Below are positions 18,940-27,600 of a DNA stretch of 64,000 bases, piece by piece (positions within the stretch are counted from its first letter, which is position 1; each line of letters starts with the position of its first letter). Under the pieces are notes generated by a model that worked only from the letters and a program-made list of their open reading frames with translations, searched no databases and was not told the DNA's origin. A program made the translations under genes and the position numbers. The stretch is taken from contig OW568873.1 in NCBI GenBank assembly GCA_938743325.2, forward strand, positions 558,001 through 622,000. Direction: 5' to 3'. Origin of the DNA: Pycnococcus provasolii (Eukaryota; Chlorophyta; Pseudoscourfieldiophyceae; Pseudoscourfieldiales; Pycnococcaceae).

Positions 18940-18993
18940 GTAGTACTAGGTAGGTATGAAATTTTACTGTAGTTAAAATAGAGGTATATAATG

Positions 18994-20553
18994 TTAGACA
19001 TCCACCGCGACGCCGCGTGTGCGCCATGCACGCGCATTCGCACGTCTTAGCATCGTCTGAATGTGTGGTGTATGGCTCACAACCACCAGCTGGCCACCAA
19101 CAACACTTTCGTTGCCACAGGTGGTGGTGGTCGCGGTGGATGCTGTTGTGCCGTTCGAGAGCAGGCGTGGCGGTGATGGCGGTGCTGGACATAGCATGGA
19201 CGGCGAAGCGGCGGCGGTGGGATTAATCGTGGTGGCGACAGAATTCGTGGCGGTGAGCGACGCGCCTCGCGCTGCGGCAACGGCCGTGGCTAGGTCGTTC
19301 TCGGGATCGCACAGTGCCCGCAAAATGCTTTCCCACTGAAGAGGTTCCGTGAGCTGCCGTAGTAGAAGCGCCTTCACGCTCTTGGCGTCGTGCAGGTTGT
19401 GCATCCCACCCGTGACATTGCTGAAGACTCTTATTATTGTGTCGTCTTTCAGCGTTTTCAAAGACGTCGCAGCGAGTGCCTTGGAAAGCCGCGGTGCGAC
19501 GTCCGCCATGAGCGGCGAGTGAAATCCGCCATCCACAGGAAGCATGTGAACTTTGGATGCGCCGCGGCTACTAGCCATCTTCTGCGCTTCCCGAAGCGCG
19601 CCGACTTCGCCAGAGAGCATAACGCCGTTCGGGAAGAGGTGCGCGGAAAGGTGCACGTTTGCAGTGTCCGCGACGATCTGCTTGACAGCCTGCGTGTCGA
19701 GGCCGACGACGCTGAGCATGCCACACTTCAAGAATGCTGCCGCTGGTGGTTTGGACGGTGTTCCATGCTTTGGCGATGTGTCAGGCGAGTGCAGCGTCGT
19801 CGGCGGTGTAAACGAGTACGCCTCATTCACGAGTGCGACGCCGTCGTCGAAGCTCAGCACGCCTGCGTACGTCAAGGCGGCATACTCGCCAACGCCCAGC
19901 CCAGCGACGGCAACCACAGACTCGACAAGGTGCGGCTGCGTCTCCTTGAGGCGTGCAACGGCGGCAAGGGAGCTCACGTAGACGGCAAGAGCCGCGACTG
20001 GCGGCGACGCGAGTTTGTCCTGTGGGCCGTGCAGGCAAACGGACAGGAGGTCGTAGTCGACGGTGGCGGACGCCTGCGCGAAGAGCGGCGAGGCTGTGAG
20101 GTTGCGTGCCATGCCGATTCCCGCAGAGTCGAGGTTTGGGAAGATGATGGTTGTGTTGGGAGGTGTCGTTGGCGGGCTGGGGCTTGGCGATAGGCGCGCG
20201 GCGTGCGGGTGGTGAGGCTGCAGACTTGGTATTTCGAGCGTTAATGCGTGTTGTTGTTGTTGCTGTTGTTGTTGTTGTGAGTTATTGTTTGTGGTTGGCG
20301 TTATGGTGGTGGTGTTGATTTTGTTGCTTTCCAAGAACGAGTTGCTTTTTGATGAGTTGGTTGCGGTGCCGAACAGCGACGCGAGAAGAGCGAAGAGGCG
20401 CGGGCACGAGCCTGATGATGATGATGATGATGACGATGCTGTGCGCGATCGCTTGCTGGGAGGAGGTTGGGATGGTGACGTTGGCTGCAACAAGGGTGGT
20501 GGTGGTGACACGGTTGGTGGTGGTGCAAGCTTATGAGAACTCGCCTGGTTCAT
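18994..20553 (-). CDS. Malonyl-CoA:ACP acyltransferase-fold protein lacking the catalytic serine
   Basis: The frame encodes 519 residues from the ATG at 20551-20553. Residues 1-135 are disordered (Pro, Ser, Thr, a nine-Gln run). From about 135 the FabD/MCAT fold is recognisable: IIFPNLDSAGIGMARNL, SLAAVARLKETQPHL, VVAVAGLGVGEYAALTYAG, GMLSVVGLD, then PVDGGFHSPLM. In active enzymes the nucleophile elbow is GHSxGE or GFSVGE; here residues 218-223 are GLGVGE, so position 220 is Gly instead of Ser. The FPGQG loop is also missing, and the usual Arg-containing segment after the elbow reads LVNEAYSF. The active-site His (345) is kept. A linker of about 25 residues interrupts the domain. It is probably a non-catalytic paralogue. 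Confidence 0.75.
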   Translation of the reverse strand: MNQASSHKLAPPPTVSPPPPLLQPTSPSQPPPSKRSRTASSSSSSSSGSCPRLFALLASLFGTATNSSKSNSFLESNKINTTTITPTTNNNSQQQQQQQQQHALTLEIPSLQPHHPHAARLSPSPSPPTTPPNTTIIFPNLDSAGIGMARNLTASPLFAQASATVDYDLLSVCLHGPQDKLASPPVAALAVYVSSLAAVARLKETQPHLVESVVAVAGLGVGEYAALTYAGVLSFDDGVALVNEAYSFTPPTTLHSPDTSPKHGTPSKPPAAAFLKCGMLSVVGLDTQAVKQIVADTANVHLSAHLFPNGVMLSGEVGALREAQKMASSRGASKVHMLPVDGGFHSPLMADVAPRLSKALAATSLKTLKDDTIIRVFSNVTGGMHNLHDAKSVKALLLRQLTEPLQWESILRALCDPENDLATAVAAARGASLTATNSVATTINPTAAASPSMLCPAPPSPPRLLSNGTTASTATTTTCGNESVVGGQLVVVSHTPHIQTMLRRANARAWRTRGVAVDV

Positions 20554-20717
20554 ATTAATAGCCTTAACGTGCCCTTAAACTTTAACGTGTCGTCAAATGT
20601 CGTCCAGTCAGATAGTCAGTGGAAGGGAAGCGCTGGCACGTTGCGAGACCAAAGGGTCGGGCAGAGTCGCCTACATAGACTACGAAAGGTGGTGTCGTCC
20701 TTTATGTCGGGCTGTCG

Positions 20718-20915
20718 TTTAACCCTTAACCCTTACCCCTTAACCCTTAAGGGAAGCGGCCGGGTAACCCTTAAACCCTAACACGTTAGTCTAGGAACCC
20801 TATCGTAGTAGGTTCCTAGTGGCCCCTAACCCTACACCCTAGTGGCCCCTACGCTAGCCCTACATACTCCCTTGGTACGGTATGCCTGAAAACCCTAACC
20901 CTCGCTCGCCTGCTC
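20718..20915. repeat. Degenerate telomere-like tract
   Basis: A run of imperfect (T)TAACCC/CCCTAA units: AACCCTTAACCCTTA-type stretches at about 20718-20750, then CCTAACCCTACACCCTAGTG around 20825, and AAAACCCTAACCCTC near 20890. It lies upstream of the esterase gene and may be an old interstitial telomere sequence or a cluster of telo-box-like promoter motifs. Confidence 0.7.
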
Positions 20916-21001
20916 CCTCCCTAGAGGTACTTCGTCAGCCCTGTTGGGGTTGGCCGGGTTGACACGTGTACATAGTGCAAGGCCTTCTCCTCAAGACATC
21001 T

Positions 21002-22111
21002 ATGTCTGCGTGCCCGGAGTCGGCGTCCGTCGTGGCGTCGCAGCTTGGCGAAAATACCTCCACGGTCAAGTTCACGTGTCTCAACCACGGAATCAAGGAA
21101 TCCGTCAGGCGGTGCTGGTACACGTACACGCCTGTTTTAGCGGCTGCTGCTGCTGCTAAAAGCGACGCGGTGCCGCTGGTTGTTGAACTGCACGGATTCG
21201 GGTCATGCACCGAAGACCTCCTCAAGTACACGGGGTGGAGCTCGAAGGCGCGGAGCGACGGATTCATCATCGCCTGGCCTCAAGGGCGGTACGACATCCA
21301 GGGGTTTGGTGAAGGCAAGCCGTCGTGGAACGCCGGTGGATGTTGCGGCGCCGCTCCCATAGTCAACGAAGACGACGTCGGGTTTCTGAGGCGCGTCGTC
21401 GAAGAAGTTGCGTCGAATAACAGTGGCGTCGACCGCAATCGAGTGTACTTCGCCGGGCACTCGAACGGGTGCATGATGGCTCAACGGATGGCGGTGGAGG
21501 CGAGCTCGGTTGTGGCGGCGGTGGCCTGCCACTCCGGATTTTTAACGCCGACGAAGCAGCGTCCCTTCGTCACGGATGGTTATGTTCCGACGCCGGTGAT
21601 GGAAGTGCATGGTACATCAGACCCCGTGGTCAAGTATGACGGCGGGAGATTTGGCTTGGTGCAGTACAACGGGGCGGAGCAGAATCTACGAGAGTGGGGA
21701 ACGAGGAATCAATGTGCTGACGAACTGCGCAAGGTTGCGTGCGAAGGTGGTGGTAGCAGTTCGAACGGTTGCGAGGTGCAGAGCTATGGCGGTTGCTTCC
21801 GTGGTACGTCTGTGGCGCACGTGAAATTGGACGACGTGGGGCACTGGCCTTTCAAAGGATCGTCCGGTCTTGCAATTGACACAACGCAGGTGGCGTGGGA
21901 CTTTGTGAAGCAGTTCACGCTATCACCACAGTCGAGTCCTTCCCTGGCCTCGCCGTCGTCGTCGCCGTCGCCGCCACTCTCGCCACCGGCGCCTGTGTTT
22001 TCGACGACGAACCCGGGTCCCGTGACTATCCATAGCGGCGCACCGCTCTCGCCGGTGATGTTTCCGCTGTTCGTCGTGTCCATAATCTTGGTGGCAAGAC
22101 CATTTGGGTAA
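21002..22111 (+). CDS. PHB-depolymerase/feruloyl-esterase-like alpha/beta hydrolase (CE1-like)
   Basis: The frame encodes 369 residues from the ATG at 21002; 12 further codons run back to a GTG. The catalytic residues of the LpqC/PHB-depolymerase family are visible: oxyanion region VVELHGFGSCTED, nucleophile elbow AGHSNGCMMAQR (Ser near 155), Asp in VHGTSDPVV (near 206), and His in VGHWPF (near 280). SWNAGGCCG is also typical of the family. These enzymes hydrolyse secreted polyesters or feruloyl esters. A Ser/Pro linker and a C-terminal hydrophobic stretch (VMFPLFVVSIILVARPFG) suggest a GPI or membrane anchor, yet no signal peptide is encoded in frame. An upstream exon carrying it is likely. 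The annotated start is therefore uncertain. Confidence 0.82.
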   Translation: MSACPESASVVASQLGENTSTVKFTCLNHGIKESVRRCWYTYTPVLAAAAAAKSDAVPLVVELHGFGSCTEDLLKYTGWSSKARSDGFIIAWPQGRYDIQGFGEGKPSWNAGGCCGAAPIVNEDDVGFLRRVVEEVASNNSGVDRNRVYFAGHSNGCMMAQRMAVEASSVVAAVACHSGFLTPTKQRPFVTDGYVPTPVMEVHGTSDPVVKYDGGRFGLVQYNGAEQNLREWGTRNQCADELRKVACEGGGSSSNGCEVQSYGGCFRGTSVAHVKLDDVGHWPFKGSSGLAIDTTQVAWDFVKQFTLSPQSSPSLASPSSSPSPPLSPPAPVFSTTNPGPVTIHSGAPLSPVMFPLFVVSIILVARPFG

Positions 22112-22914
22112 TCTCTGTCAGGTAATTACGGCAGGGTGAGCCTGTAACCCTAACCCTAACAGGTACACAGCCCGCGGCCGGGTACCTACGTATATCAGCT
22201 CTTGCCTATGATACCTATCATATCACCTGAATCCACGAACGTGATGCCACATGTTATCGTTCGAATGGCCAATCCAGTCCATGAGCTTCACGCTCCCTGG
22301 CCGCGTGCTCTGGCCGTCTGGGCGAGAGGTCTGGGCTTGATTGTCCCCCAAGTGGCACAGGTCTTGTAGGGCGAGCCTTGGAAATGCGCCACGTGGTTTG
22401 CGTGTTACTACCGTACCGGGTACCTGTATTTGGTTGCGATGCATCCTCTTCGGCCGACCATTTATCTCTCCATCTCTCCAGGCCGTGGGTGGGTCCTCTC
22501 CAGTGCAGCCTTCCACCTTTTTAGAGGCGGAAACTTTCCTGTCACATTGCCAACTTTCCGCATCATTCTTCGCCCTTTGATCAAATACACTTGTGTCCCA
22601 TCAAATATAATACTTCGTTATTCGCTCAAGTGCTCGTTGCATCTTCGTCGTGATATTTGTGATATTTGATAGACTCTTTGTGTGTTTCTTACCTTACAGC
22701 CTTAAGTCGTGATTCTTAAGCTTGGTTGTGTTAGCTTTCATTATTCAGGAACTTGCTGACTGCTCTTAAGATATTTGTGGCCGGCCGCTTTTGGCCGCTC
22801 TTTGTTTGTCTTTTTCTTTCAGCTCATCTTCGTGGTGTACTCGTGCTCTTCGGCTCATCTCTTTCGTCCTCTTTGTTTACTTTCTCAACCTCAGTCAAGG
22901 TCAGGATAGTTATC
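22112..22914. other. Gene-free spacer with a telomere-like motif
   Basis: It contains two-and-a-half CCCTAA units at about 22144-22161 and otherwise AT-richer DNA. Frames are short and without codon bias. The 3' end is the presumed promoter of the small gene at 22915. Confidence 0.5.
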
Positions 22915-23295
22915 ATGACGGTAATGGAGACGCTCGAGTGCCGCTATGGTTCCGTGTCTGGGGCGACCTTACACTCGAGAGCGAAGTTTTGCGACAACTC
23001 GAGTGCGTTCAGGTGGGAATGGAAACTCGACCCGTCGTCGAAAAAGGCGCGCAAACTCGCGCAAAAAAGACGAGAGCAGAGGAAAGTCATCTTGAACGAC
23101 AACTGGGCAGTCTCGCCGCAGGAGAAACCCAAGGCTACGCAAACAAAGAAGACAACAAAGACATACATGCCACGTGAGACAGAGCCGAGTATGTTCGCGT
23201 TTCGGTTTGAGGACAGCGGGAAGACGCCGAGGGCGACAAGCGTCCCCTCGCACAGCCTGGAGAACCTGTCGAGCTTCGTTCGTTTTGAATTTTGA
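22915..23295 (+). CDS. Small basic protein, unknown
   Basis: The frame encodes 127 residues from the ATG at 22915 (MTVMETLECRYGSV); an upstream extension starts at TTG. It is not recognised. Visible features are a WEWKL motif, a Lys/Arg-rich helix (KKARKLAQKRREQRK), a central NDNWAVSP, and a hydroxyl-rich tail ending FVRFEF. No membrane helix or signal is seen. It stops 133 bp from the convergent SNARE gene, spacing typical of real gene pairs here, and an A-rich tract with an AATAAA follows its stop. Confidence that it is coding is moderate. Confidence 0.45.
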   Translation: MTVMETLECRYGSVSGATLHSRAKFCDNSSAFRWEWKLDPSSKKARKLAQKRREQRKVILNDNWAVSPQEKPKATQTKKTTKTYMPRETEPSMFAFRFEDSGKTPRATSVPSHSLENLSSFVRFEF

Positions 23296-23428
23296 GAGCA
23301 GCAGCCTCTTGTTAAAAAAAAAAGAACAAATTTGCAATAAAGACAAATGCTTTCTGTTTACCACGTGCGCTTACTCTAAAAATAAACAAAAGCAACAAGC
23401 CGCGCGAAGCGTTTCGCGCAAAACTGCC

Positions 23429-24196
23429 TCAGTGCTTTGCCGTGCAGTTGCGCCCACCAGAGTAGCACGAAACGAGGAATATCACTAAAATCACACCCAA
23501 GACGATGCTTCCAACTAACAGTTTCATCTTCAGATTTTGCCACCACATGCGCGTGCGCAGCTGGCGTCCCGTTCGGTGGAACGTGTCCGCCTGGCTCCTG
23601 AGGTTCTCCGTCTTGTCGACGAGCAGCTCGATCTTCTCTCCTCGGTCGAGAACGCGCTCGATGTTGTCGAGCATGATGTTTTTCACCTGAGTCACCTCCG
23701 CCTTCACCTTGCTGACTTTGCTGAGTTCATCCGGGTGCTGCATGCAAAACTCCACTGCATTTTTTATTTTGGTGTGTTAGGTTGTTAGTGAGAAGTTTTT
23801 TTTTGGTGCGCCGTGTGACTGGTAAGAGGTAGAAGACTTACGGTGCCCTTTTAGGGCGCTCGCGTACGTGCCATCCATGCTGTGCGCAATCGCCGTTCGC
23901 GCCTCCGCACCGTGTTTGCGCAGAAAGTCCTCCTTGATTCGGTCGAGGCACGCGAACGGCACTTGTCGTCCAGCTGTTGTTTCAGCGACAACTAGGAAGG
24001 TGAATCCGTCACTGACTTGCATGTGGAACGCGTGTGCGTCAGCGGTGAAGGTGGTTCGTGCGTCCGCTCCTGCTGTTGCGGGTGCGGGTGCTCGCGGCAG
24101 GCACTGGATGGCGACTGTGGAGAAGTTGCCCGAGTACGCGCTGTACTCGACCAGCACAGTCGTCGAGCGCGCTATTAACGCGTATATCAGAGACAT
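23429..24196 (-). CDS. R-SNARE, VAMP72/VAMP7-like longin protein (two exons)
   Basis: Exon 1 runs 24196-23842 and exon 2 runs 23754-23429, joined across an 87-bp intron (23755-23841) with a GTAAGT donor and GCAG acceptor. Joining them keeps the frame and gives 226 residues: the junction restores KGHLEFCMQHPDELSK, matching plant VAMP72 proteins. The longin domain covers residues 1-118 (MSLIYALIARSTTVLVEYSA). The SNARE helix covers about 122-185, with VKNIMLDNIERVLDRGEKIE placing the conserved zero-layer Arg, then LLVDKTENLRSQADTF. A single membrane anchor (LKMKLLVGSIVLGVILVIFL) is near the C-terminus. R-SNAREs drive fusion of Golgi and endosomal vesicles with the plasma membrane or vacuole. 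Longin R-SNAREs of this kind are the main green-plant type. Confidence 0.93.
23755..23841 (-). other. Intron of the R-SNARE gene (87 bp)
   Basis: The donor on the minus strand is GTAAGT (bases 23836-23841 complemented), right after codon 1 of a split Leu, and the acceptor ends in GCAG. Removing it restores one uninterrupted longin-SNARE protein. It is the only intron in the window that I could read with confidence. Confidence 0.9.
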
Positions 24197-24359
24197 TTGC
24201 TCTTATCAAAATATAAAAATACTTCAAGGAAAAATATAAAAATAAAATGACGCGCGCGCGCACAGACAGATTGGTTTTTTTCTGAGGTATTTTTTGACGC
24301 GCTGAAAACCACTGGGCTTCCCCCGAAACCCGAAACCCGAACTGATGTTCACGGTTCCC

Positions 24360-24440
24360 CTTTACCCTAAAGGTAGGGTTAGGGTTAGGGTTAGGGCAGG
24401 TAGGGTTAGGGTGAGGGTGAGGCAGGTAGGGCTACTCTTA
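24360..24440. repeat. Telomere-like GGGTTA tract
   Basis: Three uninterrupted TTAGGG units followed by degenerate ones (GGGTGAGGGTGAGG) at about 24360-24425, between the SNARE gene and the end of the IPT/TIG gene. The region 24197-24619 is otherwise gene-free. Confidence 0.85.
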
Positions 24441-24619
24441 GGGACGTTGTTGTTGGGCGACGCCGCGGTGTGTTGTCTGTAGTCTAAGATCTGAAGAAAT
24501 GTTCAGTTGGGTTTTGTTGTCTTTACAAATAGTCTCACTTCTCTCGAACGAGAGAAGTGAGCTGAGCTCCGTCCTTTCTCGAAAGAAAGAAAGAAAACAA
24601 ACGATCAGAAAAAGGTATT

Positions 24620-27600
24620 TTATTTCCTCGCAGCCACAGCCTCGGCACTCTCGAGCCTGAGTTGCTCAGGACCGGCGGGGGCAGGCGCTCCGCCAAGCAA
24701 AGGATCTCCAGGAGCGACGCGGCCGCTCGTCTGATAGTATCCTCCTGCAGCCTGGTTGTAGTTGTAAGGCGCACCAGCTTGCTGGTATCCTACCACATCC
24801 ATTCTAATATCTTCCTCAGGCGCTCCACCGCAGCACACCTTCACGCACGTTACCATGATCCTCTTCCAGAAAATGGCAAACACGAACACCACGAAGACAC
24901 CCACGCAAAGCGCAATAATACTAGCCTCGCTCACGGGAGGCTCCGCAGCCTTCGTCATGATGTCCCGCTTCTCGACACCCGCCTGCTCCGGCACGTTGAT
25001 TTTCAGCAACGTCGCAAACGAAAAGTCAAATCGGCTCGTGAGCACGAGCTGCTCCAGCCGATTCAGCGCATCCGCTGCCGTGCTGTTCGGCAAGTCGGCA
25101 ATCTGCAAATCGAGAACGGTGCTTCCGCTGCGGTGAGCCACCACACTGACTCGCGCACTCTCAATCTTAAGCGTCTGTCCAATCTCCTGCGCCACGAGAC
25201 GATCGTACTTTTCTCTGTTTATCAAATACTCCTTCTGGTAATCCAGTCTCAGCGTCATGGTAAAGTTTGCGGGATCCTTGATGCAGCTGCCGTCATCCTC
25301 GTTCGCCTTCACATTGAAGTTATGACTCAAGCTTCTCGTGCATCCCAAAATGCGGCACGTGTTGTCGTCCACCGTCGCAAACTGATCGAAATTCGCAGCC
25401 GCAGCGTCCGTGCATCCGGAAAAGACGAACGTGAAAGGCTTCGCGGACGTCGCGGGGCTCGGCTGCTCCGCAACCTGCACAACCACGGGAACGGCAATGC
25501 CCTTGCCCTGAGGCACCTCGCACGTGATCTCGAAGTGAGAAACCTTCACGGAAACCGCCTTGCTCTCGTAGTCGCCAAAGAACACCTTCACGACACCCAA
25601 GTCGTTCGACGATCCGAAGTTCACGCCTCTCACGGTGACGACGGTGCCAGGAAGGGCGCTCGCGGGCAATACATCAAGCACCGCGGGTGTCGCGTACCGA
25701 AACGCGGTATCACCTCCAACGGACTCTTGGAAGTTCACCGCCACGGAGATCCGCTGATCTTTGCCAACGCCAGGTGCGACGTCACACTCAATCTGCGTGC
25801 CAGCCTTGGTGACATTCACGCCGTACGCGGGCAATCCGGCGATCGACACGGACGTTACGGCGTTCTTGCCCGTCGCGCCGGCGACGCCAAATCCCTTACC
25901 CGTGATGGTTGTGCGTCCTCCCGAGGTACTGACGGGCGTCGCGCTGATGATGGTTGGCGGCGCGAACGAAAACAGAGGACGATCCTCGCGGTCGGGGCTA
26001 GCCTGCGCGAACAGCGTGGGGTTGCTCGACTCCACCAGCACGGGAAGCTCAATCTGCAGCGCCAAGCCGGTTCCAGATCCGAGCGGCATGTCGAACGCAA
26101 ACCTCGTGTGGTTGTCCAAGAATTCCACGCCGTCGACGCTCAGGTACGCCTCTCGTCCACTCGGCAGGGCACGCGTCACCGTCGCACGCACCTGCGATCC
26201 CACGACGCCAAAGTTTTCGCCAGTCACCGTGACACGCGTTCCCGTCTCCACTACATTGGGCGTGATGCCGTACACCTGTGGAAGTGAGTAGCTGTACCTC
26301 GCGGCGTCGCTCGTCGTGCGTCCGCTGCTCATGCCACCTATGCTGAGCTCCATGTCCAAGTTCTTGCCCTCACCAGCCGTCAGGTTGCATGCGATGCGAA
26401 CGTTCGACGCGACCACCTTGCCTCCCGTGCACGTGTGCACCGTCGATCCACCCTGCCAGCCGTACACCACAATAGGACCAATCTGGCCGTCGCAGTCCTC
26501 TTGGGCACCACCACCACCGCAGAGCGGTCCAAAATTCTCCCCAGTCACTGTCACCTCACCTCCGGCCGTACTCGCACTTGTACTGCTCCTTATAATAGGA
26601 GGGCTGTAGCTAAACTTCTGCGCCTCTGCCAAATTGCCCTCCGTCGCACTCGCACACTTGAACATGTTGTCTTGCCCAGCAACGTCAATCGTGACATTCA
26701 TGTCGCTGCCAAATCCCACCGGAACGGGTGCCCGAATGCGGTACTGGCCGGCGGAATCGGGAACAAGGTCGGGAAATGGGAACACGATCGCCTCGCCCGG
26801 TGTCGTCCAGCTGTCTCGCCCCACCGTAAGCGTCATCGCGCTCGTGTTATGCCCAAAGCTGCGTCCAATCAGCGTCATCATCTGTCCCGTCTTTCCCTCG
26901 CTCGCACGGCCCTTGTCAGCGACTAATCTCACAATCTGAGGGCAGCGGTACCTGAACTTGCCATTGCCCGTGTCAGCACTTCCCGTGCCGGTGAACTCCG
27001 TGATCTGCACAAACGCATTCAGGTTCGCTCCGTACCCGCGAGGTGCCTCGCACTGGATCTCCGTGTTCTCCTTGATCACGATCGGATTCGCACAAGTGCG
27101 GTTGTCGAGAATAACCTTGTGCACGGGCCCGAGTGGTCCAAGGTTACCACCACGCACGATGGTGGGACCACCCTGCGTTTCCACGGGCTCCACCTCGGTG
27201 ATGAATGGCGCGCTGTACGAAAATTTTGCATTGGGCGAATTCTCCATGTCGTTTTTCAGCCCATCGCACGTCACAATCACGGGCAGGTTCTGCCCAGCCG
27301 CGAAAGGTGCCGTGACACGAATTTCCTCCGTCGCCAACGCTGCACCCTGCCTTTCCGTGATGATCAGACGAATGCTGGTAAGGTCTACGGGATGGTTTCC
27401 CACCGTGACGTTCAGCTTGCTGACATCCTGCCCAAAGTTTCGCCCCACAATCGTCAGCTGCGTCGTCGTCTCACCCTTCGGCTGCACCGCGGGCGTGATC
27501 GACTCCACCACCGGACGCGCGTACGCGAACTTCTTCAGGCCCGTGTCACCGGACGTCTGGCCGTCCACCGTGACGACAACGTCGTAGCCACCGCCGCTGC

